Part shown: positions 52,658 to 61,935 of the stretch, one piece after another
How the letters are laid out: each line of letters opens with the position of its first letter
Position numbering within the stretch: position 1 is the stretch's first letter
Assembly: GCA_964621615.1 (NCBI GenBank)
Contig: CAZUMW010000017.1
Span: 19,079 to 83,078, forward strand
Direction: 5' to 3'
DNA: 64,000 nucleotides
Origin: CAZUMW01 sp964621615
Lineage (GTDB): Bacteria > Desulfobacterota > WTBG01 > CAIYCZ01 > CAIRTM01
Translations under genes and position numbers: made by a program
Notes under the pieces: generated by a model
Databases searched by the model: none
The model's input: the letters and a program-made list of their open reading frames with translations, nothing else
Told to the model about the DNA's origin: nothing

Positions 52658-53266
52658 ATGAACGGACAAAAAAATATCAATTCTGACTGGTGTCGATGTG
52701 TTGACTTCCATGGGCATGAATGTCCCGGCCTTGCTATTGGATTCAGGGCCGCCCGGGAGGGCATGAAATGGATAGCGGCTAACCGCTCACAGGATGAAGA
52801 AATCGTTGCAGTTGTTGAAAATGATGCCTGCGGTGTGGACGCGGTTCAGGTGCTTACCGGCTGTACCTTCGGGAAAGGTAACCTCGTCCACATGGATCAC
52901 GGAAAGCAGGTTTTTACCTTTTTTAATCGTGACAGACAGTGCGGTGTCCGCATTTCTAAGCGCGCGGATAGTAATCTCATTGGTGACCGCTATCGTGAAT
53001 TGATGCTGCGGGTCCGCGACAAACGCGCAACGCGTGAAGAGCATGAAGAAATGAATATAACTCGCCGCAGGATTATCAGCACAATCCTTGGTATGTCCCG
53101 GGAAGCATTGTTTGCGGTGACTGAACCGGATATTGCAGTTCCGGAGAAAGCACGGGTTCAGGCCTCGGAGCTGTGTCAGTGCTGCGGTGAGCCCGTTATG
53201 CCGCTTAAAATAGTAGAATCAGAGGGTCGGCGTCTGTGTATACCATGCATGAAAAGCCGCTCATGA
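52658..53266 (+). CDS. FmdE/FwdE-family protein with C-terminal zinc finger
   Basis: 202-aa cytosolic protein of the FmdE family (named for subunit E of molybdenum formylmethanofuran dehydrogenase, but widespread in bacteria without it). Hallmark DFHGHECPGLAIGFRAA at about 17-33, NDACGVDAVQVLTGCTFGKG, and a C-terminal Cys4 finger, CQCCGEP ... CIPC. The family is thought to bind metals. It is divergent from the predicted nickel uptake operon, suggesting a metal-handling role with it. It is convergent with the SPL-like gene. Confidence 0.83.
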   Translation: MNGQKNINSDWCRCVDFHGHECPGLAIGFRAAREGMKWIAANRSQDEEIVAVVENDACGVDAVQVLTGCTFGKGNLVHMDHGKQVFTFFNRDRQCGVRISKRADSNLIGDRYRELMLRVRDKRATREEHEEMNITRRRIISTILGMSREALFAVTEPDIAVPEKARVQASELCQCCGEPVMPLKIVESEGRRLCIPCMKSRS

Positions 53267-53360
53267 AACGCTTTGCCGGGAGACATATGGCACAGATGGC
53301 ATACGATCTCTTTTATAAGGCAGCACGGTGGTCGCTGCAATAGCTGCTTTTGCCGGATTG

Positions 53361-54461
53361 TCACATAGATTTAACTATCTGCCGGTCGAGCATTTTTTTC
53401 AGCTCACTGTTTGAGGACGGAACATAGCCGAGGCAGCGCTCCCACACCGTCGGATTTTCCATGCAGAAGTAGACACAGACATCGGGATAGTAGCGCCGGA
53501 TGCAGGATATGATGTGCTTGTAAAGTGAAACCCTGAGCTCCTGCACATAGCGCATCTTGGCGTCAAGCCCGGGAATAAACTCATCTGAAAAAATGTTCGT
53601 TTCGGGAAAGCGCTGCTGTGCTGTGTGCTTCAATGCGGGCATGTACCGCAGCGAGCCGATGCTTATCCACACAATGGCATCAGGCGGAATGCGGCGGCCG
53701 AGCTCATGTATAACCTCTTCATAGCCGTTCTCCCACCCGTGGTGGTAAATGACCGGATCAAAATGAAAGCCGACGCGATACCCCTTTTCGACCACCTGCC
53801 GGGCCGCACGAATCCGGTCGTTAACGGCAGCTGCGCCGTGCTCTTCAGATTCTGAAACCCGTGCAGCATTCAGCGACCAGGAAATAATAAATGAGCTCGT
53901 ATTATCCAGAGACAGGAGCGGCTCAACATGGGCGGTTTTGGTTTTGAGCTCAAGTATGACGCCCTGTTGTGATTGAAAAAAGGGAAGGATATATGAGCAG
54001 AAGCCTGTCAGATGCTCAAGGGCGAGGCTGTCCATGTATTCCCCGGTGCCGATACGAATGACATCGTGCCGGTTTGGGTCGAGGCTGCGTGCAAGCTCAT
54101 CATGCATATCGTGCAGGTTGGCGTACAGCGTTATGATCGGGTTGTTCAGATACGTCTGTAAAATGCAGTACGTGCAGTCAAAGGGGCACCCGGTGCCGAT
54201 ATTCAGAATCCGGTAGAGGCAGCACCGGTAGGGCTTTTTCGTTCCGGGGCACAGCTCAAGGAACCGGCCTTTGTTGGCACAAAGCAGCAGGAGCTTTTTG
54301 CCCTCCGAGATCGGGGTGCCCGCTGCATCGTGATCCCGGATAAGATCACGGGCGTCACCGATTTCTGTTGCCGGAATGCCGGGGCAGCGTTCAAGAACTG
54401 TTTTTGTAAGCGGGCTGCCGGTCACGCAGCGCTCAACGTAAATGTGTTGCGGATAAAACAT
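53361..54461 (-). CDS. Spore-photoproduct-lyase-like radical SAM protein
   Basis: 366-aa radical SAM enzyme of the SPL family. The iron-sulfur motif is C92-x3-C96-x2-C99 in GTGCPFDCTYCILQTYL, as in SplB. Later segments GEYMDSLALEHLTG, ELKTKTAHVEPLL and SWSLNAARVSESEEHG match the family. True SPL repairs UV photoproducts in spores; relatives in non-sporulating bacteria are uncharacterised. It starts 3 bp after the ParB-like gene, forming a tight pair. A role in DNA repair or modification is possible but unproven. Confidence 0.83.
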   Translation of the reverse strand: MFYPQHIYVERCVTGSPLTKTVLERCPGIPATEIGDARDLIRDHDAAGTPISEGKKLLLLCANKGRFLELCPGTKKPYRCCLYRILNIGTGCPFDCTYCILQTYLNNPIITLYANLHDMHDELARSLDPNRHDVIRIGTGEYMDSLALEHLTGFCSYILPFFQSQQGVILELKTKTAHVEPLLSLDNTSSFIISWSLNAARVSESEEHGAAAVNDRIRAARQVVEKGYRVGFHFDPVIYHHGWENGYEEVIHELGRRIPPDAIVWISIGSLRYMPALKHTAQQRFPETNIFSDEFIPGLDAKMRYVQELRVSLYKHIISCIRRYYPDVCVYFCMENPTVWERCLGYVPSSNSELKKMLDRQIVKSM

Positions 54462-54464
54462 ATG

Positions 54465-55433
54465 TCATTTTTTGTCGATAAAATCGCGCAAACCGTTCCT
54501 GCCGACAACATGCTGAAGACTGGTGACGGTTTTCTCGAATTCATCAGCAGAGCGAAAGGTTAGTTCAAGCCGGTAGGTATTGCCCTCAAAGTGAGGCGGG
54601 GGAGACAGGGATGCATTCTTTGGAAGGTACAGACTCCTTTTCAGCGTATGGAACCGTTCCTCCTGAGCGCGTAATACCGGGTAGCGCTTTTTTCTGAGCA
54701 GACTGAGGACGGCATCTCCTTTTTGGGAGCGGTTTGCCTCAGGATTATCAAGTATTTTTGCAATATCAGGGCTTGTAAGCAGCCTGCTGATGGATGTGTC
54801 ATGCCTGCGGGAAAGGTCCCGGCATGATTCAATCACTTCGCGCTGCTTGCTTGCGCTGAGGTTGGCTTTGCTGAAAAGCGTTAAAAGACAGCTGCTGCTG
54901 TCCTGATTCATCTCAGAAAGGGCAGCAGCGGTTTTGTCGGTTATTGCCCCATCAAGGATCGCCTGTTGGATCTCCCAAGAGCTTCCGGCAACCGCCTGAA
55001 GCAGTGACAGGGTTTTTTCTCCTGGCGGGCATTCAAGCAGCGGCAGCCATGTGTCCATAACCTTTTTTGCCGGCAGAATGGTCAGCAGCTTTGAAGCGGC
55101 ACGTGCTTTTTCCACACTATTCAGCCGGCGGTGGCTCAGGTTCTCCTGCAGGGCATATGTCAAAAGCGCTTGATAATCATCCGGTGCTGAAATGATGCGC
55201 GCAGGGATATCGGTCCAGCCGAGCTCCTGTGCGGCGGTAATGCGCCTGTATCCGGATACAATAATATAGCCGCCCGCCCCGTGATCATATATAAGATACG
55301 GCGGGTTAAGCATACCGGCTTCCTGTATGGATTTTTTCAGCAGCGTGCCGGTTTGCCCGGACGTGATGATGTATCGTTTATCGTGCGCCTGTACCGTATC
55401 GAGAGGTACTGTTTTCTGTTCTGCGCGTATCAT
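54465..55433 (-). CDS. ParB-like nuclease-fold/DNA-binding protein
   Basis: 322-aa protein with an N-terminal ParB/Srx domain at about 5-100 (TLLKKSIQEAGMLNPPYLIY, IIVSGYRRITAAQELGW, YALQENLSHRRLNSVEKARAA), then helical segments that resemble the ParB HTH region (about 130-200) and a C-terminal part without a family I know. It has no ParA partner and sits in front of the SPL-like gene, so it is not a typical partitioning protein. Some ParB-fold proteins bind CTP or act as nucleases; which applies here is unknown. Confidence 0.8.
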   Translation of the reverse strand: MIRAEQKTVPLDTVQAHDKRYIITSGQTGTLLKKSIQEAGMLNPPYLIYDHGAGGYIIVSGYRRITAAQELGWTDIPARIISAPDDYQALLTYALQENLSHRRLNSVEKARAASKLLTILPAKKVMDTWLPLLECPPGEKTLSLLQAVAGSSWEIQQAILDGAITDKTAAALSEMNQDSSSCLLTLFSKANLSASKQREVIESCRDLSRRHDTSISRLLTSPDIAKILDNPEANRSQKGDAVLSLLRKKRYPVLRAQEERFHTLKRSLYLPKNASLSPPPHFEGNTYRLELTFRSADEFEKTVTSLQHVVGRNGLRDFIDKK

Positions 55434-55466
55434 GAATACTCCATTTTTCAGCAGGCGGTGTGCATG

Positions 55467-55967
55467 TCAGAATGCTTGTATAAGAAACAGGCCGATCATG
55501 ATAAGAGCGATGATCAGCTTGCCCAGCGCCCCGCCGAGAAAGCCGACAAACGTCCCGAAACCGGTGCGCATGGATGCGTGAAGGGTGCTGCCCCGTACAA
55601 GCTCGCACAGCACTGCACCGACAAACGGGCCGATAATAAGCCCCGGAATCCCTGCAATCACCACCCCTGCCAGCGCGCCGGCAAATGACCCTGCAATGCC
55701 CCACCTGCTTGCGCCGAATTTTTTTGCACCGATAACCGATGCCGTATAGTCAAGAAGCTGGCTGAGCAGGGTGAGCCCGGCAAAAAAGAGCAGCAGCCTC
55801 CATGAAACAGCTGCGAAATCGGTATAGACCGCATAAACCAGCGCTCCGGCAAGCACGAGAACCGGTCCGGGAATGCCGGGCACAATCGAGCCGATAAGCC
55901 CGGTAATCAACAGCAAAACGGTGAGAGTAATAATGAGTATTTTGACAATCATTTCAGCGGGTCCCAT
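55467..55967 (-). CDS. DUF456 membrane protein
   Basis: 166-aa integral membrane protein of the DUF456 family, with about four to five TM segments and many glycines (GSIVPGIPGPVLVLAGAL, GASRWGIAGSFAGALAGV, IPGLIIGPFVGAVL). Function unknown. It lies 33 bp upstream of the ParB-like gene on the same strand and may be co-transcribed. ATG 55952 is an alternative start that removes five residues. Confidence 0.82.
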   Translation of the reverse strand: MGPAEMIVKILIITLTVLLLITGLIGSIVPGIPGPVLVLAGALVYAVYTDFAAVSWRLLLFFAGLTLLSQLLDYTASVIGAKKFGASRWGIAGSFAGALAGVVIAGIPGLIIGPFVGAVLCELVRGSTLHASMRTGFGTFVGFLGGALGKLIIALIMIGLFLIQAF

Positions 55968-56109
55968 ACCGCTTTGACAGGCTGCAGCACGATGGTGGGA
56001 AGAACGCGGGAGCCCCTGTGTCTGCAGCAGATGAATATTGACCGCTTTGCAAAAATTCTGGTACAGTTAATACTACTACAGACCGGTTTGTATTGAAAGG
56101 AGAATAGAT

Positions 56110-57171
56110 ATGGAGTCACATGAGGTTATTATTGTCGGCGGCGGGCCTGCGGGCTCGGCGTGTGCGAAGGCGCTTGGTGATGCTGGCGTTGACGATGTCG
56201 TTGTTCTTGAACAGGAATCACCTCCCCGGAACAAAATCTGCTCAGGAATTCTGTTCGGCCAGACACAGCAGCTGCTGCCACGGTTTTTTTCAGCAATGCC
56301 CCCGGCTGAGGTTTATTGTGAGCCGCGCATAATCGATGCGGAGAATATACTGGAATGGAGCAGGGATGGAGGCTTTATGCAGTATGTGTGGGAGCTTGAC
56401 AAGGACGGCAACCCGTTTCCGACCGCATACCACAATATCTGGCGGAGCGCTTTTGACCGGTGGCTGCTTGAGCAAAGCGGCGCCATGGTCAAAGACCAGC
56501 GCATGGTTCGGGGCTACGGGCAACAGGGACAGGAGATTCTGCTCGATGTGCTTCAGCGGGGTGATAATAAGTCAGAAGTGCAGATGCGCTGCCGGTTTCT
56601 TGTCGGCGCCGACGGGGGGAATTCACGAATCCGCATGACCCTTGATCCGACATGGCGCCAGACCGGCCAGGAGGTGTTTATTTATCAGACCTATAATCGG
56701 TTTTTCGATATGGGCGAGCTTAAGGATGCACACTGGTATGTTTTTTTTGAGCCGTCCATAGGAGAAATCCTTTCCTGCGCACATCGCAAGGATGAGTTCC
56801 TCACCCTGTGTGTCGGGGGTTCGAAGGGGCGCAACCTTAAGGAAAGCATGGCTGGATTCAGATCTTTTCTGAAAGACACCTTCGGGGTAGCTCTCGACGA
56901 TGAGGTGCGCTTTGAAGGATGCGTCATGCGGCAGGCGCCGCCGCAGCTGGGCTTTGGGAATGTGCTGCTGGCCGGGGATGCGGCCGGTCTCATATACCTT
57001 AACGGTGAAGGCATCAGCGCGGCAATTGACTCAGGCTACCGCGCCGGCAGGGCGATAGCAGGATCGATCGAAGACGGGAAGCCGGCATTGACACGGTATC
57101 AGGAAAATATGCAGGATATCCTCGCCCATATGCAGCGGTGTCTTGAGCAGATGCATTTTATGTGTGCATAG
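56110..57171 (+). CDS. Geranylgeranyl-reductase-family FAD protein
   Basis: 353-aa flavoprotein. N-terminal dinucleotide motif IIVGGGPAGSACAKAL, PPRNKICSGI (the family's Cys region), FLVGADGGNSRIR, and the C-terminal FAD motif LLAGDAAGLIYLNGEGI. The family covers geranylgeranyl reductases and related FAD-dependent oxidoreductases acting on lipids or aromatic compounds. The substrate cannot be told. GAAAGGAG lies upstream of the start. A hairpin begins at its stop codon. Confidence 0.82.
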   Translation: MESHEVIIVGGGPAGSACAKALGDAGVDDVVVLEQESPPRNKICSGILFGQTQQLLPRFFSAMPPAEVYCEPRIIDAENILEWSRDGGFMQYVWELDKDGNPFPTAYHNIWRSAFDRWLLEQSGAMVKDQRMVRGYGQQGQEILLDVLQRGDNKSEVQMRCRFLVGADGGNSRIRMTLDPTWRQTGQEVFIYQTYNRFFDMGELKDAHWYVFFEPSIGEILSCAHRKDEFLTLCVGGSKGRNLKESMAGFRSFLKDTFGVALDDEVRFEGCVMRQAPPQLGFGNVLLAGDAAGLIYLNGEGISAAIDSGYRAGRAIAGSIEDGKPALTRYQENMQDILAHMQRCLEQMHFMCA

Positions 57172-57195
57172 GAATTTTACCAGGGTAAAATTCCT
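57170..57195. terminator. Hairpin at the stop of the FAD-protein gene
   Basis: 12-bp perfect stem, AGGAATTTTACC (57170-57181) and GGTAAAATTCCT (57184-57195), overlapping the stop codon. AT-rich with no T-run, so termination is uncertain. Confidence 0.4.
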
Positions 57196-57241
57196 GTTAT
57201 GAATATTTTTTCACCGGCAGAGAGAAAGGAGATTTAAATCC

Positions 57242-57817
57242 ATGAAAGTGACCGCATTTAACGGAAGCCCGCGCAAAGACGGCAACACTGCCCGCCTGAT
57301 CAATCATGTTTTTGCAGAGCTTGAGGGCCAGGGAATCGATACTGAGCTGGTAAACATTACCGGCAGGCCGGTGCGCGGCTGCACCGCATGTATGACGTGC
57401 CGCGAAAACAAAGACCGCCGATGCGTGATTGATGATGACATTATTAATGACTGTATAGAAAAAATGATTGAGTCAGACGGGATCATTCTCGGCTCCCCCA
57501 CCTATTTTTCCGATCTCACCGCTGAAATGAAAGCGCTTATCGACCGCGCCGGGTATGTCTCCCGCGGAAACGATCACCTGCTGCGGCGCAAAGTCGGCGC
57601 TGCGGTGGTTGCGGTCCGCCGCGCCGGCGGGGTGCATGTGTTTGATTCCATTAACCACTTTTTCCTGATCAACCAGATGATTGTTCCCGGATCAGTGTAC
57701 TGGAATATCGGCATCGGCGGGGCAGTCGGCGATGTTGAAGCGGATGAGGAGGGAATAAAAACCATGAAAACGCTCGGCGAGACCATGGGCTGGCTGCTGA
57801 AAAAGCTGTCTGCATGA
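57242..57817 (+). CDS. Iron-sulfur flavoprotein / NADPH-dependent FMN reductase family
   Basis: 191-aa flavodoxin-fold protein. FMN phosphate loop NGSPRKDGNTARL at 7-19; iron-sulfur cysteine motif C47-x2-C50-x2-C53-x7-C61, exactly the ISF pattern CX2CX2CX4-7C; GSPTYFSDLTAEMKALIDR follows. Such proteins pass electrons or reduce oxygen and peroxide in anaerobes. The AAAGGAG site is 9 bp upstream of ATG 57242. It is a second ISF in this window, shorter than the one at 41772. Confidence 0.88.
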   Translation: MKVTAFNGSPRKDGNTARLINHVFAELEGQGIDTELVNITGRPVRGCTACMTCRENKDRRCVIDDDIINDCIEKMIESDGIILGSPTYFSDLTAEMKALIDRAGYVSRGNDHLLRRKVGAAVVAVRRAGGVHVFDSINHFFLINQMIVPGSVYWNIGIGGAVGDVEADEEGIKTMKTLGETMGWLLKKLSA

Positions 57818-57866
57818 CAGGGGGCATAATTGTATCACAGGTACAGTACACGCCGGCATAATAAAT

Positions 57867-59147
57867 ATGAAGACATTACTTTATCGTTTATGTGTCGTTG
57901 CCGCCTCCATTAAGCTGACGATCGCTGTTCTGGCGATGCTCTGTGCCGCTGTTCTGGTTGAGTTCTTCGGTAATACACTGCCGGGAGGACAATGGCTCGC
58001 AGAAACCCATGGCACCCGGCTTATTATTGATGTGCTGCTTGTGCTGTTTTGTGTCAATCTCATTGCCTGTGTCGGCAGGCGCGTTCCCGAAACGCTGAAG
58101 CTGTTCGCTTTTTCTTCTTCCTCTGATTTGTCACAAACTATTCCGATTTTCATGCACGTGGAGAGCCGGGAGGCCCCCTCACCCTGCAGCAGCAGCGAAG
58201 CTGAGTACATACAGCGGCGCCTGTCTGCTTATTTTAACCGCACCGCGGTGTCTGCGGTGCAGGGGCATGAAAGCTGTGTGCGCTTTGAGCGAAACCGGTT
58301 TGCCCATTTGGGGTTTTATTTGGCACATGCAGGTATCCTTGCAATGGCGGCCGGACTTGCTGTTTCACAGACCGGCTTCCGGCACACCTTTGAAATAAGC
58401 GCCGGACAGTGTGTTACTCCCCTGATAGCAGATGACGACGGCACGCCGCGCGCCATCCCTCTTGATTTTTCAATCCTTTGTGAGAAAGTGTATCCGGCAG
58501 ATGACCATGAGCCTGCCGGCGTTAAAAAACATCGAAGTATCCTGTCTATTATTAATAGGCAGGGCAGGAAGGTAAAAACCGGGAGGGTGAGCTTCGGTAC
58601 GCCGCTGCGCTATAAGGGCATTGAAATCTTTCAGGAGCGGTTTTCTAAACAGGTGCACTGTGCGCGGATAAGGATTACTTCGAAAAACGGCAGGGATAGG
58701 ATTGTGAAGGTGGCAGAAGGCGGCAGCTTCGGGGTTCCCGGCAGCGACATCCGGATTGTAACTGTTCGCTTTGAGCCCCATGCGGTTAAGCTCAGGATGG
58801 GATCATCCCCTGCATCACTGCGTATTTCGCAGCGCCCGGCAGCGTTTGCGCACCATATGCTGCCGGGCTATCGCTTCGGCCTGGAAGGGTTTGCCCCCGA
58901 AGAGGTTGCGCTTATAAAGCTCATACGGGACCCCGGCCGGAAAATCATATGGTATGCTTTTTTTTGTATGACCATGGGCTTTGCGCTGTCTTTTTTCTTT
59001 TCCCATGAGATTGTTTTAGTATACATCCTGCCGCAGGGAGACGGATGCCGCATTAAGCTATACGGCGCTGCGTCAAAAAACATAGAAAAAATCGAGAAAC
59101 TGCTGGAAACCTCGATTGAAACCATACAGGGAGAGCCTTCCCGGTGA
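57867..59147 (+). CDS. resB: ResB/Ccs1 cytochrome c biogenesis protein
   Basis: 426-aa membrane protein of System II cytochrome c maturation. TM1 at about 12-32 and TM2 at about 50-66 near the N-terminus, TM3 at about 148-170 (FAHLGFYLAHAGILAMAAGL), a large periplasmic domain at about 170-360, and TM4 at about 368-390. ResB-like features are the conserved HLGFY His and RFSKQ-type periplasmic segment. It overlaps ccsA by 4 bp (GTGA). It forms the heme handling and ligation complex with CcsA. Confidence 0.88.
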   Translation: MKTLLYRLCVVAASIKLTIAVLAMLCAAVLVEFFGNTLPGGQWLAETHGTRLIIDVLLVLFCVNLIACVGRRVPETLKLFAFSSSSDLSQTIPIFMHVESREAPSPCSSSEAEYIQRRLSAYFNRTAVSAVQGHESCVRFERNRFAHLGFYLAHAGILAMAAGLAVSQTGFRHTFEISAGQCVTPLIADDDGTPRAIPLDFSILCEKVYPADDHEPAGVKKHRSILSIINRQGRKVKTGRVSFGTPLRYKGIEIFQERFSKQVHCARIRITSKNGRDRIVKVAEGGSFGVPGSDIRIVTVRFEPHAVKLRMGSSPASLRISQRPAAFAHHMLPGYRFGLEGFAPEEVALIKLIRDPGRKIIWYAFFCMTMGFALSFFFSHEIVLVYILPQGDGCRIKLYGAASKNIEKIEKLLETSIETIQGEPSR

Positions 59148-59986
59148 ACAATATTTTTTTCTACCAGGCAGCTACAGTGCTGTACGGTGCAGGTGCAGCT
59201 CTGTATATTGTTTCATGCATTTTCAGCAGAACCCGTGTTGTTCGTTACGCGACCGCGACAGCTGCCGTTGCTCTTCTGATCCATGCGTGGGCTTTTTTTC
59301 TGCGCTGGTATGAATCATATGAGCTTGGCATGGGGCATATCCCTGTTCGCGGGCCGTTTGAATGTATGACCTTTTCTGCGGGCACAATCCTTGCTCTGTA
59401 TCTTGCTGTAGAGTATAAAATTAAAAGCAGAGCCCTGGGGGCGGCCGTGCTGCCGGCGGTTTTTCTGCTTATGATTTCTGCTGTTTTTAATCCCTCCATT
59501 GACGCAGCGATAGAGCCGATGCCCGAGGTTCTACAGGGAAACTATATAAGCTATCACCTGGCCTCGTGTTTTGCAGGGTATGCAGCATTCAGCGTTTCAT
59601 GTATGGCAAGCATCATGATTTTCTTATATAAAAAGCCTGCCGCGGACGAAAAAGCAGGACATGCTTTTGTTTCACGGGAAGCGCTTGATGATATCAATTA
59701 TAAAATGATTGCCGTCGGGTTCATCATGTTCAGCATTATGCTTGTTACAGGGATGTTCCGCTCAAAGATTATCTGGGGGAGCTACTGGGAGTGGGACCCG
59801 GTGCAAACCTGGTCTCTGCTGGTCCTGATACTGTATGCGGTCATCATCCACGGCAGATTTGCCTGGAAGTGGAGCGCTGAAACGGTTGCCGCCCTGTCGA
59901 TACTGGCCTTTGCAGCGGCTGTTGTGAGCTTTCTGGTTGGGGCCGGCCTTGTTTCGGGCAGCGGGCACTATCCGATTACCGGATAG
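59144..59986 (+). CDS. ccsA: CcsA/ResC cytochrome c biogenesis protein
   Basis: 280-aa polytopic membrane protein. About eight TM segments; the heme-binding tryptophan-rich (WWD-like) motif WGSYWEWDPVQTWSLL is present at about 207-222, with flanking conserved histidines (SYHLASCFAGY, VIIHGRF). It pairs with ResB to move heme and attach it to CxxCH apocytochromes, for which the window offers one substrate at 42720-43538. GTG start, overlapping resB. Confidence 0.9.
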   Translation: MNNIFFYQAATVLYGAGAALYIVSCIFSRTRVVRYATATAAVALLIHAWAFFLRWYESYELGMGHIPVRGPFECMTFSAGTILALYLAVEYKIKSRALGAAVLPAVFLLMISAVFNPSIDAAIEPMPEVLQGNYISYHLASCFAGYAAFSVSCMASIMIFLYKKPAADEKAGHAFVSREALDDINYKMIAVGFIMFSIMLVTGMFRSKIIWGSYWEWDPVQTWSLLVLILYAVIIHGRFAWKWSAETVAALSILAFAAAVVSFLVGAGLVSGSGHYPITG

Positions 59987-59991
59987 GAGAT

Positions 59992-61680
59992 CTATGGACA
60001 CAGACAGGCCGGGCAGGTGATGGTAAAATCATAGGATGCCGGGTTTGTTTGGGGGATGGAAAGAGAGTTATGACACTCCGGGTTGAAAGAACACATCTCG
60101 TTGTCTGAAGGAGCCAGCTTATAATAGCCCTGGCTCAATTCACTGAAAGCATATGAACCGTCGTCACCGGGAATAGCAGAAGCGACTTCTTCCACTGTGT
60201 TGCAGCCGGTATATCTATACAAAACGATAGGAACTTTTGTACATCCGCTTACTGTTCCCGAAATGGTCCACGGCGGCTCGATTTCGTAAAACAGCGGGTC
60301 ATCGGTTGCGCTGCCGGGTGCACTATGAGAAATAGCAAGGCCCTGCTTCAGTATATTGCAGCCGGTCGATTCCTCCCAGGCATTGTCGTTTGCCAGCCTG
60401 ATAGCATAGCGGGGATCATCATGAAGCGTGTTTGCAGGATCCGGAAGCTGCAGCTTTACATCCCAGGACCCTTCGGCAATCTGTGCGGGAATGCGGAAAT
60501 AGCCGTCATATTCTATGGTTTGTCCCGGCTCCCATCGACGCGGATCGGCATCTATATCAGCGACATACACGGTATCACCCTTCTGTAGAATAAGCTCAAC
60601 ATCGCGCGGGTTGAAAAGGGAGCCGAACCCCACATTTTCCATGGTGATTACCAGATGCAAAATCCCCCCCGGCTTTACCTGTTCTGATATTTCAAGGGCT
60701 CGCATGACAAAGCGATACCCCAGGCGGCGCTTTATCTCATCCAAACACCCCTGGCTTTCCCACCGGTCAAGAACCGGTCCGTACCAGCCGTCATTTAAGT
60801 AATTTGCACGAAGCATTTCAAGCTCACAGGTGGAATTGTCGCAGTTGGTGAGCTCGTGCAGGGGGGAGTGCCATGAGCTTTCACCGCCAAATGGCGTAAA
60901 GCGGGATTCGTTTCCCGCATAGGCAAGCTCATCCTGTCGGCTCCAGCCGGGGTCGACATAGGTACCCAGGTCTGTGTCGCTTGAGACGAACGCATCATTA
61001 TGATAGCCGGTCCGTGACAAATTGGATCCGCTGAACGCATTGACCGTATTCAAGGTAGCATTGTCACCGTAAATCTGACGCCTGAACATGGGGCGTCTTA
61101 TGCTGACCATCCGCTCCTGCGGCAGTACGCTCAAAAGCTCAAACAGCACTGCCTGCATGTTTGACACAGCAGGAGGGTTTCCAAGGGTGGAGCTGTGCCA
61201 CTCTCCCCAGGGGCCGATAAATCCGGCTTCAACAACGTTAATGACATCCGCGTTGGCATCGAATATCCCGTCAAGCTGATTGATGTGATCAAGCATCCGC
61301 TGCAGCGGGGGGTCGGCATAGCTTTGAGCGGTGTAATAGAGTCTGAAATTTATTTTCAGCCCCTCATTGCGCGCAACATCGAAACCGGCCTGCAATTCGT
61401 TAAAGAGCGCTGTGTCAAAATCCTTGTCGATATAATCATCTACAATGGCAAGCCCCAGTATGAGGGATTGCCCCTGCGCCCTGAGGCCGCTTACCTGGCC
61501 GGCTGTAAGCCCTCGTAAGTGTGTATATCGGTGAAACCCTCTTTCGGGGTTCGCGAAATTTTCAAAATTTTCAGTAAAATTAATTGTTTCAAGCTGCGGT
61601 TCTGCAGCGAAAAGGGAAGCGGGGAGGAGGCACAATATGATCAGCGCTTTGATGGTTTTTATTGGTATTAAATTGTCCAT
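59992..61680 (-). CDS. Exported DUF4874/DUF4832 protein
   Basis: 562-aa secreted protein. Signal peptide (hydrophobic ALIILCLLPASLFA), then a DUF4874-like domain at about 35-200 beginning with the typical NPERGFHRYT and including VEAGFIGPWGEWH, a DUF4832-like domain to about 460, and a C-terminal carboxypeptidase-regulatory-like segment (TISGTVSGCTKVPIVLYRY) at about 475-550 that may mediate adhesion. The DUF4874 part resembles a TIM-barrel glycoside-hydrolase fold. It ends 5 bp from the ccsA stop (convergent). No ribosome site is evident at ATG 61680. Confidence 0.82.
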   Translation of the reverse strand: MDNLIPIKTIKALIILCLLPASLFAAEPQLETINFTENFENFANPERGFHRYTHLRGLTAGQVSGLRAQGQSLILGLAIVDDYIDKDFDTALFNELQAGFDVARNEGLKINFRLYYTAQSYADPPLQRMLDHINQLDGIFDANADVINVVEAGFIGPWGEWHSSTLGNPPAVSNMQAVLFELLSVLPQERMVSIRRPMFRRQIYGDNATLNTVNAFSGSNLSRTGYHNDAFVSSDTDLGTYVDPGWSRQDELAYAGNESRFTPFGGESSWHSPLHELTNCDNSTCELEMLRANYLNDGWYGPVLDRWESQGCLDEIKRRLGYRFVMRALEISEQVKPGGILHLVITMENVGFGSLFNPRDVELILQKGDTVYVADIDADPRRWEPGQTIEYDGYFRIPAQIAEGSWDVKLQLPDPANTLHDDPRYAIRLANDNAWEESTGCNILKQGLAISHSAPGSATDDPLFYEIEPPWTISGTVSGCTKVPIVLYRYTGCNTVEEVASAIPGDDGSYAFSELSQGYYKLAPSDNEMCSFNPECHNSLSIPQTNPASYDFTITCPACLCP

Positions 61681-61836
61681 TACGGTTTTTGATATGTCTA
61701 ATTTGGCTATTTTCCCTATTTATTGGCTGATAATAGTTTGCGGCTGCTAAAAATCATACAATACAAATTAAAGTGTGTCAAGCAAATAGCATCGGCCTTT
61801 TTTTGTGTTAATTTTTGTTAAACCGTAATGTTTAGC

Positions 61837-61866
61837 TTGACAGTAACGGCTTTTTTCGCGTATAAA
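61837..61866 (+). promoter_or_regulatory. Sigma-70 promoter of the secreted-protein gene at 61936
   Basis: TTGACA (61837-61842), 18-bp spacer, TATAAA (61861-61866); 69 bp before the start codon. The 255-bp divergent gap is otherwise AT-rich. Confidence 0.65.
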
Positions 61867-61935
61867 ATTAAAAAGTCTTAAAAATTATTTTTAAACTTTG
61901 TAGGTAAAACTATTAGCGCAGAAGGGGCGGGGGTC

